From CAUPWF01 sp964367685 (GTDB lineage Bacteria; Bacillota; Clostridia; Lachnospirales; Lachnospiraceae), in assembly GCA_964367685.1 (NCBI GenBank), contig CAYIYM010000006.1, forward strand, positions 1-64,000: DNA of 64,000 nucleotides, written 5' to 3'. A program made the position numbers and the translations under genes. This document shows, in pieces, positions 8,870-18,893 of the stretch. The notes under the pieces are model-generated. The model did no database searches. It was given only the letters and a program-made list of their open reading frames with translations, and was not told the origin of the DNA. Numbering within the stretch: position 1 is the first letter of the stretch; each line of letters starts with the position of its first letter.

Positions 8870-9517
8870 CTATTTCAAAACAATTGGAAAATATACCTCT
8901 TCTATATCTTCTACTGTACTTTTACCAGAGCTTATTTCTATAATAGAATTTTTAAAATCCACATATTCAGTAATCGGAACTGTAACTGTTATACAAACAA
9001 CATCTGTATATACACTGTTGTCTTGGCTGATTTCTCTTTGTGTTAATTCGTATAAGATTTTTCCAATAGTATTATAATCTGTATGTATATTTACCTTTTT
9101 CCCCAAACACATCTCAGCAATAGGTAGTGTATCTACTCCCGTCTTTGCTGCATCCGAATAGGCTCTTCCAATTCCAGATTTCCCAAGCTTTATTCCTCCA
9201 AAATATCTTGTCACAACACAGGCAACATTTACAAGTCCACTTCCCATTAAGACATCTAAAATAGGCTTTCCCGCAGTTCCACTTGGCTCTCCGTCATCAT
9301 TACACCTAGTAAGTTCTTTTCTTGTTCCAATGACAAATGCGCTACAATTATGATTTGCATTATAATGTTTTTTCTTAATTTCGTTTATAAAGGCTATCGC
9401 CTCTACTTCTGTTTCTACAGTTCGAATATGTGCAATAAACTTTGATTTTTTTTCAATGATTTCTTCCACATAAATCTTTGACTTATCTCCAAATATTACC
9501 CGATATTGTTCAATCAT
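8870..9517 (-). CDS. YigZ / IMPACT family protein
   Basis: The 215-residue protein has the YigZ/IMPACT N-terminal domain, with the hallmark segments KKKHYNANHNCSAF, DDGEPSGTAGKPIL and TRYFGGIKLG at about residues 48-110, and a smaller C-terminal UPF0029-type domain. The family relates to eukaryotic IMPACT, a translation-stress regulator of GCN2. Its bacterial role is not settled, although ribosome or nucleic-acid binding has been suggested. It is the first gene of a likely pair with the MATE exporter. Confidence 0.92.
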   Translation of the reverse strand: MIEQYRVIFGDKSKIYVEEIIEKKSKFIAHIRTVETEVEAIAFINEIKKKHYNANHNCSAFVIGTRKELTRCNDDGEPSGTAGKPILDVLMGSGLVNVACVVTRYFGGIKLGKSGIGRAYSDAAKTGVDTLPIAEMCLGKKVNIHTDYNTIGKILYELTQREISQDNSVYTDVVCITVTVPITEYVDFKNSIIEISSGKSTVEDIEEVYFPIVLK

Positions 9518-9815
9518 AAACTCCCCTTATATAGACGTTTATATCAAAAACGCCCCCTCTATATATTTTTCTATTATATAGGATAATCATATAAAATGAT
9601 AGTAAAATTTAATCAGTCCCCCTTTACTACAACATACTAACTTACATGTGTAGTATAAGTAATTTGAATACATAATAATATAGATGTTTTATATTTCTGA
9701 TATTAATAAACTGTATTTAAAGTAGAAATAAATCGTCTAAAAATTTAAATTTTTTCTTAATTTCTATTATATGTATTGGATATTTGAATAAAACCTTTAT
9801 TTAATATCCTTAATT
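9518..9815. other. AT-rich intergenic region upstream of the penicillin-binding protein gene
   Basis: This divergent spacer between the YigZ and PBP genes is very AT-rich with several A and T tracts. I see no ORF with a ribosome site, no tRNA or riboswitch signature, and no strong hairpin. It presumably holds the divergent promoters. Confidence 0.5.
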
Positions 9816-9824
9816 TGATATAAT
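9816..9824 (+). promoter_or_regulatory. Extended -10 promoter of the PBP gene
   Basis: TGATATAAT (TG at 9816-9817, TATAAT at 9819-9824) lies 27 bp before the start codon. It is followed by the ribosome site AAAGGAG. No clear -35 box is seen. Confidence 0.5.
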
Positions 9825-9850
9825 ATCATAGGTAAAGGAGATAATTATTT

Positions 9851-12481
9851 ATGAATTATGGGAGATCTGATATAAGGGCAAAACAAAATAGTCTTGCCTC
9901 TCAGAAAGAAAAAAAACAAAAAAGAGTAAACGTGCGATTATTCAAAACAATATTTTTATTAATCTTAATTTCTGTAGTATCTATTGCAGCTGCATTATTG
10001 ATCTTTGTTAAAAATATTATCGATAGTTCGCCTGAAATAACTGCAGCTGATTTATCACCAAGTGGGTACACTACATTTATTGTAGATTCAAATGGAAATG
10101 AAATTGACACCTTAGTCATGGAAGGATCCAACCGAGTGTTTAAACCACTCGATGAAATACCTGTCGATCTACAAAATGCATTTATCGCCATTGAGGACTC
10201 CAGATTTCATACACATAACGGAATTGACCCTCAAGGTATCATGCGTGCTGGTATGGTAGCTGTTACAACCGGTTCTCTTAGTGGTGAAGGTGCTAGTACG
10301 ATTACTCAGCAATTGATTAAAAACAATATTTTTACTGAATTCACAGAAGAAGATTCTACTTTTGATAGCGTGAATCGTAAAATCCAAGAAATTTATCTCG
10401 CACTTGAGATAGAAAAAGAAATGTCAAAAGATAGTATCTTAGAAAATTACTTGAACACTATCAACTTAGGACAAAACACACTGGGTGTTCAATCTGCTGC
10501 AAAACGTTATTTCAACAAAGATGTAAATGATTTAACATTATCAGAATGTGCTGTTATTGCAGGAATTACCAAGAGTCCAACTGGATATAATCCTATTACA
10601 AATCCAGAAGCAAATGCAGAACGTCGTGATAAAGTGCTTAGCGATATGGCTGAACAAGGCTATATCACTGCCGAACAACTAGCGGAAGCACAAGCTGATG
10701 ATGTGTATGCTCGTATCCAAGCAGCAAACGAAATAGCTAAGAATACTTCTTCTACCCCTTATTCTTACTTCACTGATGCGCTTATTGATGACGTATTGAT
10801 TACACTTCAAGAAGAATTGGGATACACTTTGGCACAGGCACAAAAGAAATTATATAGTGGCGGATTACGAATCGAATCAACACAAGATTTAGCTCTTCAA
10901 AAAATCGTTGACGAAGAAATGAGTAACCCTTCTAATTATCCATCTAAGATTGAATATCAGATAGACTATGTTGCATCCATCGTTCGTGCAGATGGAACAG
11001 AAGAACATCACAGTATTGAAATGTTCAAAAAATGGGCTGAAGCGCGTGGAGATAGTACACCATTGCTTTATAATTCGGTAGAAGAAGCTCGAGCTGCAGC
11101 CGATGCTTATAAAGCAACATTTGTAATAAATGAAGGCGATAATGTTATAGAACGTTTCTCAGCCGCACCACAACCACAAGCTTCTTTCGTTCTAATGGAT
11201 CAAACGACTGGTTATGTAAAAGCCTTGGTAGGTGGTCGTGGAACAAAAGAATCAAGTCTATCTCTAAACCGTGCAACCGATTCAACCAAGCAACCTGGTT
11301 CAACCTTTAAAATTGTATCAACTTATGCCCCTGCCTTTGATTTGGGAGCATTCTCACTCTCTAGTGTAGTGACAGATAAACCTATTACTTATAATAATGG
11401 TGGCAAATCCGTTTTGAACGCTAACAGACGATACGTAGGAAATGTAACTCTTCGTACTGCAATTGAGGATTCGATTAATACAGTAGCGGTACAAGTACTT
11501 CGTGATATTACACCAGCTGTTGGCTATGAATATCTGCTAGACTTTGGCTTTACTACTGTCTTACCATCCGAAAAAGATAATGAAGCTATGGCCTTAGGTG
11601 GTCTTACGGATGGGGTTACAAACCTTGAATTGACTGCTGCCTATGCTGCAATTGCCAACAATGGCCTTTACACAGAGCCAATTCTTTTTACAAGAATTCT
11701 AGACCATGACGGCACTGTATTAATTGATAATACGCCTGAAACAAGACAAGTAATTAAAGAAACTACTTCTGTAATATTGACTAATGCTATGAGAGGCGTA
11801 GTAACAAGCGGTACAGGTAGACGCGCTTCTATTGGCTCTCAACCAGTTGTTGGTAAGACTGGTACAACCAATGATTATAAAGATATTTGGTTTGTGGGAT
11901 ATTCACCATACTATACCGCTGGAATTTGGGGTGGTTATGATTATCCAACTCAAATGAGTTCAAGCACTGCTGGATGGCGAACCTCTCTTTGGAGTGATGT
12001 TATGGATCGTGTTCATGACAACCTTCCAGTGAAACAATTCACAATACCTGATAATGTTAAGCAAAGATCTGTTTGTAGTATTACAGGCTTATTACCTATT
12101 AGCAATCATCAAATATTGTTAAATGATATGAAGAATAAAGATGAGTTATTAGCAACACTTGGAGCATCTGCTGCACTATTCCCAGATATTAATACACTTC
12201 AAGTAACTGTAAGTTGTCCTACTGTAACAGATTACTTTATTACTGGTACTCAACCTACAAAAACTTGCCCTGGAACAGCTTCTGGACATAATGTTGTACT
12301 TCCAGTACCTCCAGAACCGGAACCAGAGCCAGAGCCAGAACCAGATCCAGATACAGATCCAGATACAGATACAGATACAGATACAGATCCAGGACCAGAT
12401 CCGGAACCGGAACCAGAACCGGAACCAGAACCGGAACCAGATCCAGATACACCTGTAGTTCCTAATCCGGATACACCATAA
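9851..12481 (+). CDS. Class A penicillin-binding protein (transglycosylase/transpeptidase)
   Basis: This bifunctional peptidoglycan synthase polymerises lipid II and cross-links stem peptides outside the membrane. Of its 876 residues, a basic cytoplasmic tail (1-30) and one membrane anchor (about 31-54) come first. The GT51 domain follows with catalytic Glu115 in IEDSRFHTH. The transpeptidase domain shows Ser484-x-x-Lys487 (STFK), SIN at 541-543 and KTG at 669-671. After about residue 815 comes a low-complexity tail of PEP, DPD and DTD units coded by hexanucleotide repeats. Such tails are found in PBP1 of some Firmicutes and are thought to sit in or near the wall. It is monocistronic. Confidence 0.96.
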   Translation: MNYGRSDIRAKQNSLASQKEKKQKRVNVRLFKTIFLLILISVVSIAAALLIFVKNIIDSSPEITAADLSPSGYTTFIVDSNGNEIDTLVMEGSNRVFKPLDEIPVDLQNAFIAIEDSRFHTHNGIDPQGIMRAGMVAVTTGSLSGEGASTITQQLIKNNIFTEFTEEDSTFDSVNRKIQEIYLALEIEKEMSKDSILENYLNTINLGQNTLGVQSAAKRYFNKDVNDLTLSECAVIAGITKSPTGYNPITNPEANAERRDKVLSDMAEQGYITAEQLAEAQADDVYARIQAANEIAKNTSSTPYSYFTDALIDDVLITLQEELGYTLAQAQKKLYSGGLRIESTQDLALQKIVDEEMSNPSNYPSKIEYQIDYVASIVRADGTEEHHSIEMFKKWAEARGDSTPLLYNSVEEARAAADAYKATFVINEGDNVIERFSAAPQPQASFVLMDQTTGYVKALVGGRGTKESSLSLNRATDSTKQPGSTFKIVSTYAPAFDLGAFSLSSVVTDKPITYNNGGKSVLNANRRYVGNVTLRTAIEDSINTVAVQVLRDITPAVGYEYLLDFGFTTVLPSEKDNEAMALGGLTDGVTNLELTAAYAAIANNGLYTEPILFTRILDHDGTVLIDNTPETRQVIKETTSVILTNAMRGVVTSGTGRRASIGSQPVVGKTGTTNDYKDIWFVGYSPYYTAGIWGGYDYPTQMSSSTAGWRTSLWSDVMDRVHDNLPVKQFTIPDNVKQRSVCSITGLLPISNHQILLNDMKNKDELLATLGASAALFPDINTLQVTVSCPTVTDYFITGTQPTKTCPGTASGHNVVLPVPPEPEPEPEPEPDPDTDPDTDTDTDTDPGPDPEPEPEPEPEPEPDPDTPVVPNPDTP
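12311..12446 (+). repeat. Hexanucleotide-type repeat coding the acidic Pro/Glu/Asp tail of the PBP
   Basis: Tandem 6-bp units (CCAGAG, CCGGAA, CCAGAT, ACAGAT variants) encode alternating Pro-Glu, Pro-Asp and Thr-Asp dipeptides. The unit is a multiple of three, so changes in copy number would lengthen or shorten the tail without shifting frame. Confidence 0.85.
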
Positions 12482-12493
12482 TAAGGGGCTGTC

Positions 12494-12592
12494 GGAGAAT
12501 AGGCTAAATTAGCCTATTCTCCCCCAATTAAATAAGTGCTATACAAATCAATGATTCCATTTGGAAATTGATGAGTATAGCACTTATTTTTT
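12494..12592. terminator. Tandem terminators between the PBP and glucokinase genes
   Basis: There are two consecutive hairpins. The first is a perfect 13-bp stem (12494-12506 with 12510-12522). The second is a 13-bp stem (12532-12544 with 12575-12587) followed by a T run. They separate two convergent genes and can serve both directions. Confidence 0.82.
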
Positions 12593-12644
12593 TATCTCAC
12601 AATGTGTCTAACTTTGTTTTTTTGAGCACAAAAAGAAGAAATTC

Positions 12645-13574
12645 TTAGAATACTAATTTCGCTGCGCCATATACTCCAGCATCATTGCCTAATGTAGCTA
12701 ACAAAAATTGTACTTCTGTATTTGCAAAAAATTGCTTTTCTTTGTAATATTTTTCAACAAGTTCAACCAATACATCCCCTGCTCTTGAAACTCCACCACC
12801 AATTACTATGGCTTCTGGATCTGTAATCACTGCAAGATTAGCAAGTGCATGACCTAAATATTGAGCTACTTCATTTGCTATTTCACATGCAACTTCATCT
12901 CCTGCCTTTACTGCATCAAATACATCTTTAGCAGTAACTTCTAAATTTCTTAAGCTCGATGCTTTTTGATCCTTAGCTAAACGTTTTTTTGCTAATCGAA
13001 CAATACCTGTAGCTGAAGAGTATTGCTCTAAACACCCTGTTTTCCCACATCCACAATGATCTTCTTCTTGATAGTTTACGCATAAGTGACCAATTTCACC
13101 TCCCGCACCATGAGCTCCACTTATAATGGTGCCTTCGTTGATTAATCCACCTCCCACACCTGTTCCAAGTGTAACCATAATTATATTTTGATAACCCATG
13201 CCGCCACCCTTCCACATTTCTCCTAGCGCTGCTACATTAGCATCATTTCCTACATAAACTGGAACTCCTATATACTCTTCCATTTCTCGCTTTACTTCTT
13301 TGTACTTCCACCCAAGATTCGCGCTACCATTAACAATTCCACTCTTGAGAACTGGTGCTGGAACACCGACACCAATTCCAATAATATTTTCACGCGTAAC
13401 ATTGAACTCCTGCATCTTCTCTTCAATAGAAGACAAGATGTCAGGGAGGATTGCTTCTCCCTCATTTAGCGTATTGGTAGGTACCTCCCACTTAGATACA
13501 ACAGCTTCCTCTGAGTTAAACAATGCCAATTTTACTGATGTACCACCAATATCCACACCAAAACAATATTTCAT
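12645..13574 (-). CDS. glcK: ROK family glucokinase
   Basis: The enzyme phosphorylates glucose to glucose 6-phosphate with ATP. The 309-residue protein carries the phosphate-binding motif DIGGTSVK (about 6-13), the catalytic Asp in VYVGNDANVAALGE, and the ROK zinc motif CGCGKTGCLEQ. Gene order puts it directly after hprK, 26 bp downstream, at the end of a ftsH-uvrC-hprK-glcK run. That pairs a sugar kinase with the kinase that sets carbon catabolite repression. The lack of a DNA-binding domain argues against a ROK repressor. Confidence 0.92.
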   Translation of the reverse strand: MKYCFGVDIGGTSVKLALFNSEEAVVSKWEVPTNTLNEGEAILPDILSSIEEKMQEFNVTRENIIGIGVGVPAPVLKSGIVNGSANLGWKYKEVKREMEEYIGVPVYVGNDANVAALGEMWKGGGMGYQNIIMVTLGTGVGGGLINEGTIISGAHGAGGEIGHLCVNYQEEDHCGCGKTGCLEQYSSATGIVRLAKKRLAKDQKASSLRNLEVTAKDVFDAVKAGDEVACEIANEVAQYLGHALANLAVITDPEAIVIGGGVSRAGDVLVELVEKYYKEKQFFANTEVQFLLATLGNDAGVYGAAKLVF

Positions 13575-13600
13575 ATTACAATTCTCCTTTAATTACCAAC

Positions 13601-14542
13601 TTAATTTTTTTGTAAATTTTCTTGTACTCGTCTATAAAGTTCTTGTGCCGCATTATATCCCATCAATTTTTGACGATGATTTACCGCTGCTGATTCTACA
13701 ATAACAGCGATATTTCTACCTGGTCTAATTGGAATTGCATGTCGTACAACTTTATTTCCAAGGAACTCTGTATATTCTTCTCCTAGTCCCAAACGATCAT
13801 ATTCTCTTTCTCTATCCCACTCTTCCAAGTTAATTACAAGATCAATTTCTTGTGTTTCTCTTACGCTTTGCACACCAAACATTGATTTTACGTCTACAAT
13901 TCCAATACCTCTTAATTCAATAAAATGTCGAGTAATGTCAGGCGCTGTTCCTATTAATGAAGTATCACTAACTTTATGAATTTCAACAACATCATCTGTT
14001 ACAAGCCTATGTCCACGCTTAATTAATTCCAGCGCCGCTTCACTCTTACCAATGCCACTTTCTCCCATAATAAGTACGCCAACTCCATATACGTCGACAA
14101 GCACACCATGGATTGAAATGCATGGTGCCAATTCTTCATGAAGCCAACGGATTAATTCCGCTGTAAACGAAGATGTGGCTTTTTCTGTAACCAGAATTGG
14201 AATTCCTGCTTTTTTCGCACAACGAAGGAATAATTCACTTGGTTCTAACCCTCTACAAAAAATAATGCATGGGATTTTGTATGACATTAATTTTGTCAAA
14301 ATAGCTTCTTTCTCTTGATCCTTTAATGTTTGTAAATATGTGTATTCAACATATCCGATAATTTGAACACGTTCTGATTCAAAATGATCGAAAAATCCTG
14401 CCAATTGAAGCGCTGGCCTATTAATGTCTGGAACTAGGACCTCTATTTCCGAAGCTTCTATTTCTATGTCATTTGTAAGATTTGTCAAATTCATTTGTTC
14501 TACTATTTCTGTCAATTTTACTTGTGTTTTATTTCCTTTCAT
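13601..14542 (-). CDS. hprK: HPr(Ser) kinase/phosphorylase
   Basis: HprK phosphorylates Ser46 of HPr when glycolytic intermediates are high, and reverses this with phosphate. It thus controls CcpA-dependent catabolite repression in Firmicutes. The start at 14542 (MKGNKTQVKL) follows GGAGG by seven bases. An in-frame ATG upstream at 14587 overlaps a TACAATATAAT promoter-like stretch and lacks a ribosome site. The protein has 313 residues: an N-terminal domain (1-130), then the kinase core with SIHGVLVDVYG, the P-loop GESGIGKS at 160-167 and the family signature with DDVVEI. The linked ROK glucokinase fits a sugar-sensing unit. Confidence 0.95.
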   Translation of the reverse strand: MKGNKTQVKLTEIVEQMNLTNLTNDIEIEASEIEVLVPDINRPALQLAGFFDHFESERVQIIGYVEYTYLQTLKDQEKEAILTKLMSYKIPCIIFCRGLEPSELFLRCAKKAGIPILVTEKATSSFTAELIRWLHEELAPCISIHGVLVDVYGVGVLIMGESGIGKSEAALELIKRGHRLVTDDVVEIHKVSDTSLIGTAPDITRHFIELRGIGIVDVKSMFGVQSVRETQEIDLVINLEEWDREREYDRLGLGEEYTEFLGNKVVRHAIPIRPGRNIAVIVESAAVNHRQKLMGYNAAQELYRRVQENLQKN

Positions 14543-14638
14543 CTTTATACCTCCATTTTCTGACATAATTATATTGTACCAAAACACTTCCTTCCTGACT
14601 AGTAAATCATGCTTTTTATATGTTTTTTTACTATATTC

Positions 14639-16489
14639 CTATGTATGAAAAAATTGATACACTTCAACTGCCGCTGCTTCATTCATAGTTTCAATATCTT
14701 TCAATTCTTCTATTGATGCATTTTTCAATTCACTCATGCTAGTAAAATGTCGCATTAGTGCCTTTCTACGGGCTGGACCGATACCCTTTATATCATCTAA
14801 TATAGAATGTACTTGACCTTTGCTACGCAGATTTCTATGATATTCAATCGCAAATCGATGTGCTTCATCTTGAATTCGAGTAATTAAGCGAAATCCTTCA
14901 GAATTCGTATTTATATTAATTTCTTTATTGTTATAGAATAATCCTCTTGTTCTATGTGCATCATCCTTTACCATTCCACAAACAGGGATGTTTATATGTA
15001 ACTCTTTTAGCACTTTTAGTGCAATATTTACCTGCCCTCTTCCACCATCCATCATTATCAAGTCTGGAAAAACATTGAATTTTCCTGCTTTTTTGTGTTC
15101 TTTTTCTTCCAATCCATGGATAAATCGTCTCGTCAATACTTCTCGCATACTACCATAGTCATCAGGTCCGACAACACTCTTTATGCGAAACTTCCTATAG
15201 TCATTTCTCTTAGGCTTACCATTTTCATAGACAACCATAGATCCTACTGATGAAAAACCACTGATGTTAGAAATATCAAAAGCTTCAATTCTACGAATCC
15301 CTTCGACTTGAATCCACTCTTCAATTTCCTTGACTGCACCAGATGTTCTAGACTCATCTCGCTTAATTCGCTCCTTGTCCGTTGATAAAACAAGCTGTGC
15401 ATTCTTTTTCGCTAGATCAACTAATTTTTCCTTTTCCCCTTTCTTAGGGTTTTTCAACAATACTTTTGAACCTTTTTTTCTAGTCAACCATTCACTCAAT
15501 ATTTCAGCGTCTTCCAATTCCGTCTGTAACATAAGTTCAGACGGAATATATGGTGTACCTGCATAAAACTGCTTTACAAAACTTGACAACGCTTCTTGAT
15601 CTGATTCTCCTGGTGCAGTTTTTAAGTAAAAATGATCTCGCCCAATCAGTCGGCCACCTCTCACAAAAAAAACTTGAACAATAGCATCGAATCCCTCTGT
15701 TGCCATGGCTATAATATCTCGATCTTCTCGATCGCTGTTTGTAATCTTTTGCTTCTCAGATATTTTCATAACACTATTCAGTAGTTCTCTGTATTCAATA
15801 GCTTTCTCAAATTCCAAAGCTTCTGAGGCTTCTTCCATTACACTCCTTAACTGTTTTATGACTGGATCAAAGTTTCCATTGAGAAATCCACTCACTTCAC
15901 GAATATCTTTTTGATACTCTTCTTTGTCTACATAACCCTGGCAAGGTCCTAAGCATTGCTTAATATGATAATTTAAGCATGGACGCTCTTTCCCTATATC
16001 TCTTGGAAGGTTTCGATTACAACTACGAATATGATATAACTTCCTTAGTAAATCGATGGTATCCTTCACTGCCGTCGTGCTTGTATAAGGTCCGAAATAT
16101 TTCGCTTTATCTTTTCCTATTTTGCGAGCTAGCATTACTCTTGGAAAATCTTCTTGTACAGTTACCTTTATAAAGGGATAAGACTTATCATCCATAAGCA
16201 TTGTATTATACTTTGGATGATGCTCTTTTATTAAATTGCACTCTAAAACGAGGGCTTCTATCTCTGAGTCCGTAATTATGTACTCAAACCGTCTAATATG
16301 AGTTACCATTCGGTCGATTTTTGCGCCCTTGCTTCTATTCATTTGAAAATATTGTCTCACTCGATTTTTCAAACTAATTGCTTTACCAACATATATAATT
16401 TGATCTTTTTCATCTCGCATCAAATAAACACCTGGTTTACTTGGCAGTTTCTTTAATTCTTCTTCTATTACAAATTCTATTTTTTCCAT
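14639..16489 (-). CDS. uvrC: Excinuclease ABC subunit C
   Basis: UvrC makes both incisions around a lesion in the UvrABC nucleotide-excision repair system. The 616-residue protein has a GIY-YIG nuclease domain (PGVYLMRD ... IIYVGKA, about 18-95), a cysteine cluster (CNRN...CLNYHIKQCLGPC) near 160-185, a UVR motif near 205-240, an RNase H-like 5' nuclease domain (about 395-540), and C-terminal helix-hairpin-helix motifs (GIGPARRKALM). It lies between ftsH and hprK on one strand. A separate UvrA2-like gene is encoded at 58009-60456, but no uvrB or canonical uvrA is in the window. Confidence 0.96.
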   Translation of the reverse strand: MEKIEFVIEEELKKLPSKPGVYLMRDEKDQIIYVGKAISLKNRVRQYFQMNRSKGAKIDRMVTHIRRFEYIITDSEIEALVLECNLIKEHHPKYNTMLMDDKSYPFIKVTVQEDFPRVMLARKIGKDKAKYFGPYTSTTAVKDTIDLLRKLYHIRSCNRNLPRDIGKERPCLNYHIKQCLGPCQGYVDKEEYQKDIREVSGFLNGNFDPVIKQLRSVMEEASEALEFEKAIEYRELLNSVMKISEKQKITNSDREDRDIIAMATEGFDAIVQVFFVRGGRLIGRDHFYLKTAPGESDQEALSSFVKQFYAGTPYIPSELMLQTELEDAEILSEWLTRKKGSKVLLKNPKKGEKEKLVDLAKKNAQLVLSTDKERIKRDESRTSGAVKEIEEWIQVEGIRRIEAFDISNISGFSSVGSMVVYENGKPKRNDYRKFRIKSVVGPDDYGSMREVLTRRFIHGLEEKEHKKAGKFNVFPDLIMMDGGRGQVNIALKVLKELHINIPVCGMVKDDAHRTRGLFYNNKEININTNSEGFRLITRIQDEAHRFAIEYHRNLRSKGQVHSILDDIKGIGPARRKALMRHFTSMSELKNASIEELKDIETMNEAAAVEVYQFFHT

Positions 16490-16514
16490 ATATCTATTAT
16501 AACTTTAACGCAAA

Positions 16515-16546
16515 AAAAATGAAAGGTCTCCCTTTCATTTTTCTTT
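16515..16546 (-). terminator. Terminator downstream of ftsH
   Basis: A short perfect stem (16517-16526 with 16531-16541) has A and T flanks and lies 40-65 bp past the ftsH stop. It may partly separate ftsH from the uvrC-hprK-glcK genes. Confidence 0.65.
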
Positions 16547-16580
16547 TCTCTAATCACATTTTTAATCAGTGTATGAAATT

Positions 16581-18647
16581 CTATTGTTCTGAATCATTTT
16601 CAAAAATATCACTTTCTTCAAATTGTGGCTCTGAAGCTTCTGCTTCATCTGCTTCCGTATTTTGTTCTTCTGTGCTTATTTGAACTGCTTCATTCTTCTG
16701 ATCTTTTACCTCTTCGATTTTATTCTCTGTATTTTCTTCTGGCTCTGGAATTCCCTCGGCTTCGCGGAAAATCTTCATAAATTCTTTGCCAGTAATTGTT
16801 TCTTTTTCAATCAAGAATGCAGCGATTTTGTCTAGTGTTTCTCTATGATCATTTAAGTATTCTTTTGCAGTATCATATGCCTTTTTCAGCATTTCCATAA
16901 CTTCTTTGTCTATTTCTGCTGCTGTTGCCTCTCCACAATTACTTACTGCTCTACCATCTAAATATTTATGTTGTACAGATTCTAGTCCTATCAAACCAAA
17001 TTTTTCTGACATTCCATATTGGGTAATCATACTTCTTGCAATCTTAGTTGCCTGTGCTATATCATTTGACGCACCAGTAGTTACTGTGTCAAACACAATC
17101 TCTTCTGCAGCACGTCCACCTAAGTAGCTAACTAGCATTGCTTCTAATTCCTTCTTAGAATTAAGGAATTTTTCTTCTTCTGGAGTATGCATTACATAAC
17201 CTAATGCCCCCATCGTTCTAGGTACAATCGTGATTTTTTGTACTGGTTCTGATTCCTTTTGAAGTGCACTAATTAACGCATGTCCAACTTCATGATAAGA
17301 AACAATTCGTCTCTCTTCTTTGTTCAGAACTCGATCTTTCTTCTCTTTACCAACTAAAACAACCTCTACCGCTTCAAATAAATCTGCTTGTGAAACTGCT
17401 TGTCTATCATATTTTACTGCATTTATTGCCGCTTCGTTGATCATATTTGCTAAATCTGATCCTACTGCACCCGATGTCGCAAGTGCAATCGCTTCGAAAT
17501 CAACTGTTTCATCCATCTTTACACCATTAGCATGCACCTTCAATACATCAATTCGTCCTTTTAGATCTGGTTTATCAATAATGATTCGTCTATCAAAACG
17601 TCCTGGTCTTAACAATGCCGGATCTAGTACTTCTGGTCTATTGGTCGCTGCTAATAAAAGTAATCCTTTATTTGTCTCAAATCCATCCATTTCTGTTAAT
17701 AGCTGATTTAAGGTTTGCTCACGCTCATCATTACCACCCATTGCCGTATCTCTTGATTTACCAATTGCATCAATTTCATCGATAAATACGATACAAGGGG
17801 CTGATTTTTGTGCTTCTTTAAATAAGTCTCTAACTCTAGATGCTCCAACTCCAACATACATTTCTACGAATGCCGAACCCGAAAGTGAGAAGAATGGTAC
17901 ATTTGCTTCTCCAGCTACCGCTTTAGCTAATAGTGTTTTTCCTGTTCCTGGAGGTCCCACTAAGAGTGCACCTTTTGGTAACTTCGCTCCAATCCCCGTA
18001 TACTTTCCAGGATTATGTAAAAAATCCACTACTTCTTGTAAGGATTCTTTTGCCTCATCTTGGCCTGCCACATCTTTAAATGTAACACCTGTTTTCTTCT
18101 CAACATACAATTTGGCATTGTTTTTTCCAACACCCATGATGCCGCCACCTTTTCCCATTTTTCTAAATAGGAAATTGAAGAACACAATCATGATAATTAA
18201 AGGTAAAACCATACCCAAAATACTAAGAAGCATACTTGAATTAGCTCCATCTGGCGTTCCTTTAAATACTAATTCTTGATTCTTATCTGCCTCTGTAAGT
18301 CGTTCTACCAAATTAGGGTCTGGAATCATGATAGTGTAATAATTTTCTATAATTTCATTCTCAGTCGCCCCTTTAGGTTTGATTTCAATTCGTCCTTTTA
18401 CAGTATCTATGACTACTTCTTCTACTTCTTTGTTCTCAACCATAGTGATAAATTCATTGTATGGTATTTCTTTTGCTGTTGTATCTTGTCCAAACCAATA
18501 CATTGAGATAACCAATAGTAATGACAAAAGGGATGTAAATACAATAAGATTAATCCCATTCTTATTATTTTTGTTATTTTTATTATTCGGATTTTTATTA
18601 TCTTGATTATTTGGACCTGAATTATTATTTTGATTTCTTTCTTCCAT
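16581..18647 (-). CDS. ftsH: ATP-dependent zinc metalloprotease FtsH
   Basis: FtsH is a membrane-bound hexameric AAA+ protease that degrades misfolded membrane proteins and short-lived regulators. The 688-residue protein starts with an Asn-rich cytoplasmic stretch (about 5-30), followed by transmembrane segments at about 32-52 and 140-162 around an extracytoplasmic domain. Then come Walker A GPPGTGKT (231-238), Walker B IVFIDEID (about 286-293), the SRH region, and the zinc protease motif HEVGH (452-456). The C-terminal 50-60 residues are acidic and Glu-rich, beyond the usual end of the family. It has a strong AGGAGG ribosome site and heads a same-strand run with uvrC. Confidence 0.97.
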   Translation of the reverse strand: MEERNQNNNSGPNNQDNKNPNNKNNKNNKNGINLIVFTSLLSLLLVISMYWFGQDTTAKEIPYNEFITMVENKEVEEVVIDTVKGRIEIKPKGATENEIIENYYTIMIPDPNLVERLTEADKNQELVFKGTPDGANSSMLLSILGMVLPLIIMIVFFNFLFRKMGKGGGIMGVGKNNAKLYVEKKTGVTFKDVAGQDEAKESLQEVVDFLHNPGKYTGIGAKLPKGALLVGPPGTGKTLLAKAVAGEANVPFFSLSGSAFVEMYVGVGASRVRDLFKEAQKSAPCIVFIDEIDAIGKSRDTAMGGNDEREQTLNQLLTEMDGFETNKGLLLLAATNRPEVLDPALLRPGRFDRRIIIDKPDLKGRIDVLKVHANGVKMDETVDFEAIALATSGAVGSDLANMINEAAINAVKYDRQAVSQADLFEAVEVVLVGKEKKDRVLNKEERRIVSYHEVGHALISALQKESEPVQKITIVPRTMGALGYVMHTPEEEKFLNSKKELEAMLVSYLGGRAAEEIVFDTVTTGASNDIAQATKIARSMITQYGMSEKFGLIGLESVQHKYLDGRAVSNCGEATAAEIDKEVMEMLKKAYDTAKEYLNDHRETLDKIAAFLIEKETITGKEFMKIFREAEGIPEPEENTENKIEEVKDQKNEAVQISTEEQNTEADEAEASEPQFEESDIFENDSEQ

Positions 18648-18893
18648 CTTTTCCTCCTCGTAAGTACCTATTTATTATAGGTTGGAATGACATATTTATC
18701 AACTATTAAATGTGAATTCTATGTGTAAATGAGCATTTATTTCCTAAATACAAATAAAATACAATTTATATTATTTTGTCATTTCTATTTCCCTTCATTT
18801 TTTACATAATTACTACTTTTTTATTTCATCGAATTATTGTATAATGTACTTTATGATTCATGTAATCTATTGTATAAATTAAGAGGTGAAAGA

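Noticed and set aside
12255..12452. Minus-strand frame with alternating Leu/Val/Pro opposite the PBP tail
   Set aside because: It is the reverse of the hexanucleotide repeat of the PBP gene and has no ribosome site.
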